Below are positions 51,504-60,813 of a stretch of DNA of 64,000 nucleotides, one piece after another. Within the stretch, counting starts at the first letter, position 1; the number at the start of each line of letters is the position of its first letter. Source of the DNA: Pleomorphomonas carboxyditropha (GTDB lineage Bacteria > Pseudomonadota > Alphaproteobacteria > Rhizobiales > Pleomorphomonadaceae); contig NZ_NQVN01000003.1 in NCBI RefSeq assembly GCF_002770725.1, positions 62,001 through 126,000 of the forward strand, written 5' to 3'. Both the position numbers and the translations under genes were made by a program. The notes below the pieces were generated by a model. The model saw only the letters and a list, made by a program, of their open reading frames with translations. It had not been told where the DNA came from and did no database searches.

Positions 51504-52384
51504 CCACCGATCGCCGCACCACGTTCGCCCGCCAGGATCTCGCCGACGCCGCGCTCGCCGGCCGGGTGGCGTCCGGGAGATACGTCGAGCCGCGGCCGGC
51601 CCGGATCGTGGCGCCGCTCGCCGGCCTCAGGCGCGAACCGCGCTTCGATTGTCCGCTCGACAGCGAGGCGCTGCATGGCGAGGCTATCCGGGTGCTCGAC
51701 GTCGACGGCGAGGGCTGGGCCTTCGCGGAGATCGGCCGCGACGGCTATGTCGGCTACCTGCCGGCCGAGGCGCTGTCCTTTTCGGCGCCGGAGCCGACGC
51801 ATGCCGTGACGGCGCTGCGCTCCTTCGCCTTTTCGGGCTCCGACCTCAAGCTGCCCGTCGCCTATCCGCTGGTGCAAGGGGCGCTCGTCGCCGTCACCGG
51901 CGAGGTGGAACGGCGCGGCCTCGTCTACGCCTTGCTATCGGACGGCACGGCGACGGTGATGAAGCACCTCGCGCCGGTCGGCGCGCCGCCGGCCAGCGAT
52001 TTCGTCGCCGTTGCCGCCGCCTATGTCGGCACGCCCTATCTCTGGGGCGGCGCCTCCAGCCTCGGCATCGATTGCTCCGGCCTCGTCCAGCGGGCGCTCG
52101 CCGAAACCGGCGTCGCCGCGCCGCGCGACACCGACCAGCAGGAAACGGCGGTCGGCGAGCCGGTCGACTGGAACGGCGATCCCGACACGCTCCGGCGCGG
52201 CGACCTCGTGTTCTGGAAGGGCCACGTCGGCATCGTCGCCGGGCCGGGCCAGCTCCTGCACGCCAACGGCTTCCACATGGCCACGGTGATCGAGCCGCTT
52301 GGCGCCGCCATCGCCCGCATCGCCTCGGGCGGCGTGCCGGTGACGAGCGTCCGTCGCCTTGCCGGCTACCCGGCGAAGGGCTGA
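51500..52384 (+). CDS. NlpC/P60 family peptidoglycan hydrolase
   Basis: The 294-residue protein has an SH3-like N-terminal region (about 40-135) and an NlpC/P60 cysteine peptidase domain with YLWGGASSLGIDCSGLVQ (catalytic Cys) and GHVGIV (His). It cuts peptide bridges in peptidoglycan or related dipeptides. The start is a TTG overlapping the marR stop; the next internal ATG would remove most of the protein. No classic signal peptide is seen, so it may act in the cytoplasm on recycled peptides. Confidence 0.85.
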   Translation: MTTDRRTTFARQDLADAALAGRVASGRYVEPRPARIVAPLAGLRREPRFDCPLDSEALHGEAIRVLDVDGEGWAFAEIGRDGYVGYLPAEALSFSAPEPTHAVTALRSFAFSGSDLKLPVAYPLVQGALVAVTGEVERRGLVYALLSDGTATVMKHLAPVGAPPASDFVAVAAAYVGTPYLWGGASSLGIDCSGLVQRALAETGVAAPRDTDQQETAVGEPVDWNGDPDTLRRGDLVFWKGHVGIVAGPGQLLHANGFHMATVIEPLGAAIARIASGGVPVTSVRRLAGYPAKG

Positions 52385-52490
52385 CGGGGAGCCTGGGGAA
52401 GACGGGGCCGGCGGCCGAGGCTTTCACCGGCTCCGAAGTTCGGCTAGCCTCGAAGAAACCAGGCCGAGCCGCCGCCAGAGTGCACCGAAG

Positions 52491-53330
52491 ATGCGCCTAT
52501 CGAAAATCCTGATTGCAACGATCCTGGCCGCCTGCGTCCTCGGTCCGGGATCCTCGCCCGGCGCGCGCGCCGCGCAAGCCGACTATCCGCAGATCGTTCC
52601 TCTCGCCACCGGCCCCGCCACCGCGGCCAATCCGCCCTCCATCCGCTTCGTCACGTCCGACGACTTTCCGCCGTTCAACTTCGTCGACGGCTCGGGCCTC
52701 ATCACCGGCTTCAACGTCGAGGTCGCCCGGGCGATCTGCACCCATCTCTCCATCCCCTGCACCGTGCAGGTGCGGCCATTCCCCCTGTTGCTCGGGACGA
52801 TACGCGACAACAAGGCCGACGCCATTGCCGCCGGCGTCGCCGATACGCCGGCGCTGCGCCGCCACCTTGCCTATTCGGTGCCCTATTTCCGCGAGCCGGC
52901 CCGCTTCGTCCGCCGCTGGCCGGCGCTGGTGGAGCCGTCGCCACGCACGCTTGCCGGCAAGGCGGTCGGCGTCATCTCCGGCAGCCGTTACGCCGATTTC
53001 ATCCGGGACTATTTCCCGGCCGCCACCCCGCGCACCGCGGCCACCGAGGCGGACCTGTTCGCGCTGCTCAAGGACGGCGAGGTCGACGCCGTGTTCACGG
53101 GCGCCGTCGGCGCCGCCTTCTGGCTGGCCGGACCGGCCGCCCACGGCTGCTGCGCCTTCTCCGGCGGCGCCTATATCGAGCCGGCCTATTTCGGCGACGG
53201 CATGAAAATCGCCGTCGCCGCCGACAACACGGCGCTCAAGGGCAGCATCGACGGCGCGTTGCGCGCGCTCGACGCCGACGGCACGCTCGCCGATCTCGCC
53301 TTGCGCTTCTTCCCCGAAAGCCTTTACTGA
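52491..53330 (+). CDS. Amino-acid-type ABC transporter substrate-binding protein (SBP_bac_3)
   Basis: The 279-residue precursor has a signal peptide (about residues 1-27). The fold follows family 3 solute-binding proteins: FVTSDDFPPFNFVDGSGLITGFNVEVARAIC, then DAIAAGVADTPALRRHLAYSVPYF and AVGVISGSRYADFI. No permease or ATPase gene lies next to it, so its partners must be elsewhere, or it may serve a signalling role. A GAAG ribosome site precedes the ATG. Confidence 0.82.
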   Translation: MRLSKILIATILAACVLGPGSSPGARAAQADYPQIVPLATGPATAANPPSIRFVTSDDFPPFNFVDGSGLITGFNVEVARAICTHLSIPCTVQVRPFPLLLGTIRDNKADAIAAGVADTPALRRHLAYSVPYFREPARFVRRWPALVEPSPRTLAGKAVGVISGSRYADFIRDYFPAATPRTAATEADLFALLKDGEVDAVFTGAVGAAFWLAGPAAHGCCAFSGGAYIEPAYFGDGMKIAVAADNTALKGSIDGALRALDADGTLADLALRFFPESLY

Positions 53331-53360
53331 CGCCGAGCACCAAATCGGGATGCGCCCGCC

Positions 53361-53753
53361 ATGTTCACCGCCGTCAGCCACGAGATCGTCGTCAACGTCG
53401 AGCCCAGTTATCTCCCCGGCGAGTCCGACCCCGACGAGCACCGCTACGTCTGGTCCTACCGAGTGGTCATCGCCAACCATGGCTTGCGCGCCGTGCAGCT
53501 CATGACGCGCTCCTGGGAGATCACCGACGCCAACGGCTTCCAGCGCACCGTCACCGGCCCCGGCGTGGTCGGCCAGCAGCCGATCATCGAGCCGGGCGAG
53601 GCCTTCGAGTATACGAGCGGCTGCCCGCTGTCGACGCCGAGCGGCATCATGTCCGGCAGCTACCGCATGGTCGACGATCGCGGCACGGCGCTCGACGTCG
53701 CCATCCCCGCCTTCTCGCTCGACAGCCCGACGGCGGTGCGCACGTTGAATTAG
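53361..53753 (+). CDS. apaG: ApaG family protein
   Basis: The 130-residue protein is a full-length ApaG, a fibronectin III-like beta fold: [32 protein letters not shown] and [36 protein letters not shown]. The glycine-rich loop GxVGxQP is intact. Its physiological role is not settled; the link to cobalt/magnesium resistance comes from Salmonella CorD. Confidence 0.92.
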   Translation: MFTAVSHEIVVNVEPSYLPGESDPDEHRYVWSYRVVIANHGLRAVQLMTRSWEITDANGFQRTVTGPGVVGQQPIIEPGEAFEYTSGCPLSTPSGIMSGSYRMVDDRGTALDVAIPAFSLDSPTAVRTLN

Positions 53754-53758
53754 TTCTG

Positions 53759-53980
53759 CCTCAGGCGCCGGCGGGCCTCCGGCCCTTGGCTTCCGCTCCG
53801 CTTTGCGTCTTTCGGGGCTTCGCTACGAAAGACTCGCTTCGCGCGGCGCCGCTTGGCGCCGGAAGTCGCTGGCGCAACTTCGGTTTGGCCTCAGGCGCCG
53901 GCGGGCGTCCCGCCCTTGGCTTTCGCGCTTCGCGCGCGGCGCCGCTTGGCGCCGGAAGTCGCTGGGGCGGCTTCTGTTCC
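53759..53980. repeat. GC-rich repeat, two imperfect tandem copies
   Basis: The first copy starts at 53759 and the second at 53889. Both begin CCTCAGGCGCCGGCGGGC, contain GCCCTTGGCTT, and end in a GGCGCC-GCTT-GGCGCC hairpin followed by GGAAGTCGCTGG. The first copy has an extra stretch of about 40 bases in the middle. Open frames across it are repeat artefacts. It is probably a genome-wide intergenic repeat of this host; no transposase is nearby. Confidence 0.75.
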
Positions 53981-54070
53981 TTGGCCGATTGATCGCTCGC
54001 AATGGCTGGACAAGGCCGGCCGCCGCGCCTATCTGTCGGCAACCTCCCCACCGCAAGCCGGAGCGTTGCC

Positions 54071-54346
54071 ATGTCCGACCGTTTCCAGCGCCTGTTCGGC
54101 GACAGCCCGGCGCGTCTTCTCCTGCGGCTCGTCATCCTCTCGCTGGTGGTCGGCGTCGTGCTCGCCGCGCTCGGCGTCGAGCCCTACGACATCGTCGCCT
54201 CGGCGCTGCGCTTCGTCGATCGCATCTGGTCGATGGGCTTCGACGCCCTCGACCGCGTCTGGCGCTATTTCCTGCTGGGCGCCGTGGTGGTGGTGCCGGT
54301 CTGGCTGGTGCTGCGGCTTCTCAACGTCGGCCGCAACCGCTCCTGA
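54071..54346 (+). CDS. DUF6460 family small membrane protein
   Basis: The 91-residue protein has two membrane segments (about 16-35 and 66-84) with FGDSPARLLLRLVILSLVVGVVLAALG and YFLLGAVVVVPVWLVLRLL, the pattern of DUF6460 in Rhizobiales. The function is unknown. The ATG at 54071 is chosen because upstream in-frame codons belong to the GC-rich repeat's flank. Confidence 0.72.
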   Translation: MSDRFQRLFGDSPARLLLRLVILSLVVGVVLAALGVEPYDIVASALRFVDRIWSMGFDALDRVWRYFLLGAVVVVPVWLVLRLLNVGRNRS

Positions 54347-54406
54347 CCGGCGCCTTCAAGCATGCGGCCGGCGCCTGGAGCTGGCACGCGGAAAGCAAAT
54401 CGCAAG

Positions 54407-55342
54407 ATGATCCTACCTCCCGATCCTTCTTCCGGCTTCGACTGGTCGAGCCACAACACCTACTCGGTCAACCCGCTTCACCGCCATTCCGAACAGCGCG
54501 CCGACGGGGCGCTGGTGCAGCGCCACCTCGCCGACCCGCGCCGCCGGCTGATGATGCTGTTCGGCGATCGCGTGCTGGTAAAGTCCGGCCGCCTCGACTT
54601 CGAGGGCAGCGCAGCCAATGCGCTGTTCCAGGAGACGGAGACGCAGATCTTCCTCGGCCTCGATCTCGAGGGCCGGCCCTGGTTTGCCGGCGAATTCAAG
54701 AACGAGCCGGAGCTGGAGCCCGGCGAGACCCTCGTCGATCTTCGCAGCCTCGCCCGCGACGCGCTGGTCGGCGCCGATGGCTATGGCCCGGTGGCGCAGG
54801 CGCGCGCCACGCTGTTCTGGCACCAGCGCCACCGCTTCTGCGGCGTCTGCGGCGCGCCGACGGTGAGCATCGCCGCCGGATACCAGCGCAACTGCACCGG
54901 CTGCGGCACCCAGCATTTCCCGCGGACCGACCCGGTGGTGATCATGCTGATCCAGGACGGCGAGGACCGGGTGCTGCTCGGCCGCACGCCGCGCTTCGAG
55001 GCGGGCATGTACACCTGCCTCGCCGGCTTCATGGAGCCGGGCGAGACGGTGGAGGACGCCGTCCGCCGCGAGGTGAAGGAAGAATCGGGCATCGACGTCG
55101 GCGCCGTGCGCTATCACGCCAGCCAGCCCTGGCCGTTCCCGGCCAACCTGATGCTCGGCTGCTACGGCGAGGCCATCTCCACCGATATCAAGGTCGACAA
55201 GGCCGAGATGGACGACTGCGCCTGGTTCAGCCGCGACGACGTGAAGGCGATGCTGCAGACCACCGAGGTCGGCAAGCTGCACTGCCCGCCGAAGCTGGCG
55301 GTCGCCCGCCACCTCATCGAGGTGTGGGCCGCGCTGAAGTGA
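54407..55342 (+). CDS. nudC: NADH pyrophosphatase / NAD-cap hydrolase, Nudix
   Basis: The 311-residue protein has an N-terminal domain, a four-cysteine zinc ribbon (CGVCG and CTGCG, about residues 146-170) and a Nudix box GFMEPGETVEDAVRREVKEESG near 207-229. The SQPWPFPANLMLG segment is the NudC specificity signature. It hydrolyses NADH and removes NAD caps from RNA. The start follows a GCAAG region; an upstream ATG at 54362 is less likely. Confidence 0.92.
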   Translation: MILPPDPSSGFDWSSHNTYSVNPLHRHSEQRADGALVQRHLADPRRRLMMLFGDRVLVKSGRLDFEGSAANALFQETETQIFLGLDLEGRPWFAGEFKNEPELEPGETLVDLRSLARDALVGADGYGPVAQARATLFWHQRHRFCGVCGAPTVSIAAGYQRNCTGCGTQHFPRTDPVVIMLIQDGEDRVLLGRTPRFEAGMYTCLAGFMEPGETVEDAVRREVKEESGIDVGAVRYHASQPWPFPANLMLGCYGEAISTDIKVDKAEMDDCAWFSRDDVKAMLQTTEVGKLHCPPKLAVARHLIEVWAALK

Positions 55343-55345
55343 GGA

Positions 55346-56230
55346 TTACTCCCCGGGCCGGAGCCCCAAGTGGGCGGCCGGCTCGCGGATTTTCTCGCGG
55401 AACGGGCTGGCCGGGTAGCTGCCGAACACCTTGACCTCGCGGCTGAAGAACTCGAGCTCTTCCATGGCGAATTTCACCGCCGGATCGTCGGGATGGCCCT
55501 CGACGTCGGCGTAGAACTGCGTCGCGAAGAACTGCCCCTCGAGCTGATAGCTTTCGAGCTTGGTCATGTTGATGCCGTTGGTGGCGAAGCCGCCCAGCGC
55601 CTTGTAGAGCGCCGCCGGAATGTTGCGGACGCGGAAGATGAAGGTGGTGACCGTCGGCGTGCCGTGCGGCGGCGCGTCGGTCGGCCGCGGCGACAGGATG
55701 ATGAAGCGCGTCGTGTTGTGGAGCGTGTCCTCGCAATCGGCCTTCAATACGTCGAGGCCGTAGATCTCGGCGGCCAGCGAGGAGGCGATGGCGGCGCGCG
55801 TCGGGTCGCCGGCCTCGGCGATCTCGCGGGCCGAGCCGGCGGTGTCGGCGCCGACCACCGGCCGGATGCCGAGGGTGCGCAACGTTTGCCGGCACTGGCC
55901 GAGCGCCTGGATATGGCTTTGCGCCGTCTTGACGTCTTCGATCCGCGCCCCCTGCACGCCGAGGAGCTGATGATGCACCGGCAGGAAATGCTCGCCGATG
56001 ATGTGCACGTTGGCCTGCGGCAAGATATGATGGATGTCGGCGACGCGGCCGGCCGTCGAGTTCTCGATCGGGATCATGCCGAGGTCGCCGGCGCCGGAGG
56101 CGAGCGCCGCGAAGCAGTCCTCGAAGGTCGGGCAGGCGACGGCCTCGCAATCGGGATAGACTTCGAGGGCAGCGAGATGGGAATTGGCGCCCGGCTCGCC
56201 CTGGAACACGACTTTCAGCTTGTCCGACAT
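55346..56230 (-). CDS. pheA: Prephenate dehydratase
   Basis: The 294-residue protein has a PDT domain (VVFQGEPGANSHLAAL and LGMIPIENSTAGRV) and a C-terminal ACT domain with the phenylalanine-binding motifs (GALYKALGGF-type and KLESYQLEGQFFATQFYADVEGH). It converts prephenate to phenylpyruvate and should be inhibited by phenylalanine. It lacks a chorismate mutase domain, as usual in alphaproteobacteria. It ends three bases from nudC, convergently. Confidence 0.93.
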   Translation of the reverse strand: MSDKLKVVFQGEPGANSHLAALEVYPDCEAVACPTFEDCFAALASGAGDLGMIPIENSTAGRVADIHHILPQANVHIIGEHFLPVHHQLLGVQGARIEDVKTAQSHIQALGQCRQTLRTLGIRPVVGADTAGSAREIAEAGDPTRAAIASSLAAEIYGLDVLKADCEDTLHNTTRFIILSPRPTDAPPHGTPTVTTFIFRVRNIPAALYKALGGFATNGINMTKLESYQLEGQFFATQFYADVEGHPDDPAVKFAMEELEFFSREVKVFGSYPASPFREKIREPAAHLGLRPGE

Positions 56231-56350
56231 CGTTCTCTTCCGCTCTTCAACAGGCGGAGAGCGGCATAGCAGCCGCGCCGGAGCAATGCCAGCAAAAGTG
56301 GACACCGGTTTTGCGTCCGGAATTGCGCCCTCAGAAGTAGATAGGGCCCG

Positions 56351-57106
56351 TCATCGCTTGAGTGACGCGCCGATGATCGACCGGGCGCGGTCGAGGTCGT
56401 GCGGCGTGTCGACGCCGAGCGGCACGTCGTCGACGATGGCCGCGTCGATGCGCATGCCGGCCTCCAGGAGACGGAGCTGTTCGAGCCTCTCGCGCGTCTC
56501 CAGCGTCGAGGGCGGCAGGGTGACGAAGCGGGCGAGCGCCGCGCGGCGATAGGCGTAGAGGCCGATGTGGTGGTAAAGCGGCCCGGCGCCGTAGGGCGCC
56601 GTGGCGCGCGTGAAATAGAGCGCCCTGAGGCGGCGTTCGGCGATCGGCGAGCCGACCACCTTGACCACGTTGGGATCGACCTTCTCCTCGTCGCGGACGA
56701 TCTCGGCGGTCAGCGTGGCGACGTCGACGGCAGGGTCGAGAAGCGGATCGAAGCAGGCGCGCACGGCTGATGGCGCGATGGTCGGCAAATCGCCCTGCAC
56801 GTTGACGACCACCTCGACCCGCCCCTCGGGATCGGCCTTGCAAAGCGCCTCGAAGATGCGGTCCGAACCGCTCGGATGGTCGGGGCGCGTCAGCACCGCC
56901 CGGCCACCGGCCGCCTCGATCGCCGCCTCGATGGAAGGATGATCGCAGGCGACGACCACCTCGCCGATGCCGACTTCGACGGCCCGCCGCCAGACGTGGA
57001 CGATCATCGCCTCGCCGTGGATATCGGCCAGCGGCTTTCCCGGCAGGCGCGTCGATCCGAGGCGCGAAGGAATGATCACCAGGGCGTTCGGCTTGTTTGC
57101 GGACAC
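56351..57106 (-). CDS. kdsB: 3-deoxy-manno-octulosonate cytidylyltransferase
   Basis: The 251-residue protein has the CMP-KDO synthetase signatures [29 protein letters not shown] and [11 protein letters not shown]. It activates KDO for lipopolysaccharide core synthesis. The start is a GTG at 57106 with GGGAGA upstream. The protein has the usual family length. The reverse-strand neighbours pheA and kdsB are separated by 120 bases and may be co-transcribed. Confidence 0.93.
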   Translation of the reverse strand: MSANKPNALVIIPSRLGSTRLPGKPLADIHGEAMIVHVWRRAVEVGIGEVVVACDHPSIEAAIEAAGGRAVLTRPDHPSGSDRIFEALCKADPEGRVEVVVNVQGDLPTIAPSAVRACFDPLLDPAVDVATLTAEIVRDEEKVDPNVVKVVGSPIAERRLRALYFTRATAPYGAGPLYHHIGLYAYRRAALARFVTLPPSTLETRERLEQLRLLEAGMRIDAAIVDDVPLGVDTPHDLDRARSIIGASLKR

Positions 57107-57331
57107 TTGAAATTCTCCCGACCAGCGCTGAAACGGCCCTGATCGGCGCGTTCCCGAGCGGCCGCTTTATAAGGCGTGACGCGACCTGAGGATAGTTTGC
57201 AGCAGGGAGCAAAATCCCGTATATGCTGCCGAGTGTGACCAAAAAGCCTCTGGCGAGGTCCACCTTCAGATCGCCAAATGTCACGCGCGCCGGGGCGGGC
57301 GCCGCGCGAGTCCAAGGAGCCGGTGTCCCCG

Positions 57332-57979
57332 ATGTCGCTGCAACCCAACAAGATTCTCGGCGCCGTGCTGGCGGTTGCCGTCGTCGCCTTTGCCATCGAT
57401 TTCGTCTCCGACCAGATCTTCGCCAAGCCGGAACTCGCCGCGCCCGGCTATGTGGTGGACATGGACGCCGCGCCGGCCGTCGCCGCCGCCGAAGCTCCCG
57501 CCCCCGCCGCGGTCGAGCCCGACGCCAATGCGCCGGCCGCCGAGGCAAGCCAGCAGGCGAGCACGGCCGCCGAGGCGTCAGCCGCCCCCGCGGCTGCCGC
57601 GCCGGCGGCCTCGGACGTGACGCCGATCGCCGACCGTCTCAAGACCGCCGACGCCACGGCCGGCGAAAAGACCAGCAAGGTCTGCACGGCGTGCCACTCC
57701 TTCGCCGATACCGGCGCCAACAAGGTTGGCCCCGGCCTCTGGGAAGTGGTGAACCGCAAGCCGGGCACGCACGAAGGCTTCAAATTTTCGCCTGCCATGG
57801 TGACCTTCGGCGAGAGCCACACCTGGGACTACGCGACGCTCGACATCTACCTCACCAACCCCAAGACCGAGGTGCCGGGCAACAAGATGGCCTTCGCCGG
57901 CGTCAAGAAGCCGGAGGATCGCGCCAACCTGATCGCCTACCTCCGGACGCTGTCGGCTAATCCGGCGCCGCTGCCGTAA
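57332..57979 (+). CDS. Membrane-anchored c-type cytochrome (CycM-like)
   Basis: The 215-residue protein has an uncleaved N-terminal membrane helix (about 8-25), a long alanine/proline linker (40-95) and a cytochrome c domain with heme motif CTACH near residue 114 and the methionine ligand in GNKMAFAGVKK. This layout matches CycM-type cytochromes that carry electrons from bc1 to cytochrome oxidase in Rhizobiales. The ATG at 57332 follows AAGGAG; a longer frame from 57278 lacks a ribosome site. Confidence 0.88.
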   Translation: MSLQPNKILGAVLAVAVVAFAIDFVSDQIFAKPELAAPGYVVDMDAAPAVAAAEAPAPAAVEPDANAPAAEASQQASTAAEASAAPAAAAPAASDVTPIADRLKTADATAGEKTSKVCTACHSFADTGANKVGPGLWEVVNRKPGTHEGFKFSPAMVTFGESHTWDYATLDIYLTNPKTEVPGNKMAFAGVKKPEDRANLIAYLRTLSANPAPLP

Positions 57980-58009
57980 GACATTTTCTCACCAAGAAAC
58001 GGAAAGCGC

Positions 58010-58038
58010 GGGCGGCCATCAGGCCGCCCGTCGTCTTT
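58010..58038. terminator. Terminator between convergent cytochrome and exporter genes
   Basis: GGGCGGCC (58010-58017) pairs with GGCCGCCC (58022-58029) around ATCA, followed by GTCGTCTTTT on the + strand. It overlaps the stop codon of the minus-strand exporter gene. Confidence 0.75.
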
Positions 58039-58897
58039 TGGCGAAGGCCGGCAGCGGCAGGGCGATGGTGGCAAGGCCGAGAAGGATCAGCCCCATGCCG
58101 GCGACGCGCAGCGGCGAGAAGGTTTCGCCGAGCACCAGCCAGGACGACAGCGTGCCGAACAGCGGCACCAGGAGCGAGAAGGGCGCCACCGTCGAGGCCG
58201 GGTGGTTCCTCAGGAGAAATCCCCAGAGGCCGAAGCCGACCAGCGTGGCGAGAAGGGCGAGGTAGAGCACCGAGCCGGCGCCGACCAGCCCCATGCCGGT
58301 GACGCCGGAAACGATGGCCGGCCAGCCCTCGAAGCCCAGCGACAACGCGAACAGCGGGATCGGCGGCACCAGGCTCAGCCAGACCATCAGGGCCAGCATG
58401 TCGACCTTGCCGGCGCCGCGCATCAGCACGTTGCCGATCGCCCAGCTCGCCGCCGAGGCGATGGTGAGGCCGAGACCGATCATCGTGAAGTCGCCGCCCA
58501 CCGTGCTGGCGATGGTCAGAAGGCCGAGCGCCGCGACGCCGGCGCCGGCGAGCTGGCGCGGCTTCGGCCGCTCGCCGAGGGCAACCGCGGCGAACAGGAT
58601 GGTCAGGAAGGCCTGGCTCTGCAGCGTCACCGAGGCGAGCCCCGGCGGCATGCCGAGCTTCATGGCCGGAAACAGAAAGGCGAACTGGCCGACGAACAGC
58701 GTCATGCCGATGGCGATCATCCGCGTCGGCGGCACGTTCGGCCGGGCGAGAAAGAGGGCCGGCAGCGCGGCGACGACGAAGCGCAGGGCGGCGAGCAGCA
58801 GCGGCGGCACCGAGCCCAGGCCGAGGCGGATGACGACGAAGTTGAAGCCCCAGATCGCCGTGACGAGGACGGCGAGGGCGATATGGCGGACGGGCAT
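58019..58897 (-). CDS. EamA/DMT family transporter
   Basis: The 292-residue protein has ten predicted membrane helices in two EamA repeats (ALLVTAIWGFNFVVIRLGLGSVPP near the start; ASWAIGNVLMRGAG at the start of the second). DMT exporters of this type expel amino acids or metabolites; the substrate cannot be read from sequence. The gene stands alone between cytochrome c and betI. Confidence 0.87.
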   Translation of the reverse strand: MPVRHIALAVLVTAIWGFNFVVIRLGLGSVPPLLLAALRFVVAALPALFLARPNVPPTRMIAIGMTLFVGQFAFLFPAMKLGMPPGLASVTLQSQAFLTILFAAVALGERPKPRQLAGAGVAALGLLTIASTVGGDFTMIGLGLTIASAASWAIGNVLMRGAGKVDMLALMVWLSLVPPIPLFALSLGFEGWPAIVSGVTGMGLVGAGSVLYLALLATLVGFGLWGFLLRNHPASTVAPFSLLVPLFGTLSSWLVLGETFSPLRVAGMGLILLGLATIALPLPAFAKRRRAA

Positions 58898-58965
58898 CGG
58901 CGAAAGGCTCCGGCAGGACGGCCGAGCCTAGCGGCGCACCGTGCCTAACGCAAACGGGGAAATCA

Positions 58966-59553
58966 TCACGACAGCGCGACGGCGGCGAGGCGGCCGTCGA
59001 CGTAATCGCGCAGGATGCCGAGCGCCTCGTCGGGCGAGCGATGTAGCGTCGGCAGCGCCGCGTGCAGCCAGAGACCGTCGATCATCGCCGCAATGCCGCG
59101 GGCGAACGCCACCGCGCCGTCGCCGACCAGCGGCCGGAGATCGTGGCGGAGGTTGGCCTCGAGCCGCTTCAGGTAGATGGCGAGCAGACGCGCCGCCGCC
59201 TTGTCGTGCACCGACTGCATGTAAAAGGCGAGCCAGGTGGAGATCAGGGCCGGCGAGAACTGGTCGGGGGCGAAGCTCGCCTCGAGAATCGCGTCGACAC
59301 GGGCGCGCGGATCGCCGGCGACGGCGAGGCGGCGGCGGGCCGCCAGCGCGAACTCGCCGAGCAGGTGCCGCATGGTGGCCGACAGCAATTCGTCCTTCGA
59401 GCCGAAATAGTGGTGGGCGAGCGCCGGCGACACGCCGGCCCGCTTTGCGATGTCGCCCATGGTGACGCCGTTCAGCCCGCGCTCATGAATGGCCTCGACG
59501 GCCGCGAGGATCAGTTCCCGTTGGCGGATCGGCTGCATGCCGCGTTTCGGCAT
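58966..59553 (-). CDS. betI: BetI-like TetR family repressor
   Basis: The 195-residue protein has an N-terminal TetR helix-turn-helix (RQRELILAAVEAIHERGLNGVTMGDIAKRAGVSPALAHHYFGSKDELL), which closely follows BetI, including the family opening MPKxGMxxIRRxQL-like segment. BetI represses choline uptake and betaine synthesis genes and is released by choline. It diverges from choXWV, with an ATTGA/TCAAT operator between them. The ATG at 59553 follows GGGAGGG. Confidence 0.87.
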   Translation of the reverse strand: MPKRGMQPIRQRELILAAVEAIHERGLNGVTMGDIAKRAGVSPALAHHYFGSKDELLSATMRHLLGEFALAARRRLAVAGDPRARVDAILEASFAPDQFSPALISTWLAFYMQSVHDKAAARLLAIYLKRLEANLRHDLRPLVGDGAVAFARGIAAMIDGLWLHAALPTLHRSPDEALGILRDYVDGRLAAVALS

Positions 59554-59578
59554 TCCACCCTCCCTTGCTGCAAGGCAC

Positions 59579-59608
59579 AGCATATTTTTAATTGACTGCT
59601 CAATCAAT
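59579..59608 (-). promoter_or_regulatory. betI promoter and BetI operator
   Basis: On the minus strand TTGATT (59602-59607) and TATGCT (59579-59584) are 17 bases apart. They overlap the palindrome ATTGA...TCAAT at 59591-59608, which contains TTGA-CTGC-TCAA, the form of BetI sites. The site would autoregulate betI and also control choXWV on the other strand. Confidence 0.65.
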
Positions 59609-59844
59609 AAAAAATCGGCAGCGTAAATCTGCCTGCCCTGCAACGGACAGGCCGGCGACCTTGCCGACAAATACGCTGCATCGCGCGGAATTCCGCGCCA
59701 AACCGGAAGTAGTCCACGGACATTTCCCAAAAAATCATTGGCAAGCGCAGGAAAATGCGTATTCATTTCGCTCCACATGATCATAAAACCTTCATGGGCC
59801 GGTCGGGACACCCTCCCCGAAGGCCTCAAGGAGCGCTACCGCCG

Positions 59845-60780
59845 ATGAAATCCGCCTTTGCCGCCTTGCCGATCGCCCTTGCTCTCGCCGGTCCGGCGCT
59901 CGCCGCCGACGGCGACGCCTGCACGACGGTGCGCTTCGCCGACGTCGGCTGGACCGATATCGCCGCCACCACCGGCGCCGCCTCGGTGGTGCTCGAAGGG
60001 CTCGGCTATCAGCCGGAGGTGCAGCTTCTGGCGCTGCCGGTCACCTTCGCCTCGCTGGCCAACGGCGACATCGACGTCTTCCTCGGCAACTGGATGCCGA
60101 CCATGGAGGCCGACCTCCGGCCCTACGTCGACAAGGGAACGATCGAGGTGACGGGCGTCAATCTCGAGGGCGCCAAGTACACGCTGGCCGTCCCGAAATA
60201 CACCTTCGACGCCGGCCTCAAGTCCTTCGCCGACATCGCCAGGTTCAAGACCGAGCTCGACGGCAAGATCTACGGCATCGAGCCGGGCAACGACGGCAAC
60301 CGGCTGATCCTCGGCATGATCAACGACGGCAAGTTCGACCTCTCCGGCTTCGAGCTGGTGGAAAGCTCCGAGCAGGGCATGCTGGCCGAGGTGAGCCGGG
60401 CGGTGAAGGACGAAAAGCCGATCGTCTTCCTCGGCTGGGAACCGCACCCGATGAACGCCCGCTTCGAGATGGCCTATCTCGAAGGCGGCGACGAGGTGTT
60501 CGGGCCGAACTTCGGCGGCGCCACCATCTACACCAACACGCGCAAGAATCTGTCGGCCGATTGCCCCAACCTCGGCCGGTTCGTCCGCAATCTGAAATTC
60601 ACGCTGGCCTTCGAAAACGAGATCATGGGCGACATCCTCGACAACGGCACCGAGGCCAAGGACGCCGCCAAGGCCTGGCTGAAGGCGCACCCCGACACGC
60701 TCGCCCCCTGGCTCGACGGCGTGACCACCCGCGACGGCCAGGACGGCCTTGCCGCGGTCAAGGCGGCGCTGGGGCTCTGA
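59845..60780 (+). CDS. choX: Choline ABC transporter substrate-binding protein
   Basis: The 311-residue precursor has a signal peptide (residues 1-20, ending ALA). It follows ChoX: CTTVRFADVGWTDIAATTGAASVVLEGLGY, then DVFLGNWMPTMEADLRPY and the ligand-box segment FLGWEPHPMNARFEM. It binds choline in the periplasm with an aromatic cage. The ATG at 59845 follows AAGGAG. It opens the choXWV operon. Confidence 0.92.
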   Translation: MKSAFAALPIALALAGPALAADGDACTTVRFADVGWTDIAATTGAASVVLEGLGYQPEVQLLALPVTFASLANGDIDVFLGNWMPTMEADLRPYVDKGTIEVTGVNLEGAKYTLAVPKYTFDAGLKSFADIARFKTELDGKIYGIEPGNDGNRLILGMINDGKFDLSGFELVESSEQGMLAEVSRAVKDEKPIVFLGWEPHPMNARFEMAYLEGGDEVFGPNFGGATIYTNTRKNLSADCPNLGRFVRNLKFTLAFENEIMGDILDNGTEAKDAAKAWLKAHPDTLAPWLDGVTTRDGQDGLAAVKAALGL

Positions 60781-60813
60781 CGATGACGCGGCGCATGGGA
60801 GGCTGAGGCGATC

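Noticed and set aside
53759-53980. CRISPR-like repeat pattern
   Set aside because: Only two long imperfect copies, no spacer-repeat periodicity and no cas genes. No CRISPR array was seen anywhere in the window.
53786-53992. Short open frames in the repeat after apaG
   Set aside because: They are translations of the two-copy GC-rich repeat (for example GAGSRW repeated) and not a gene.
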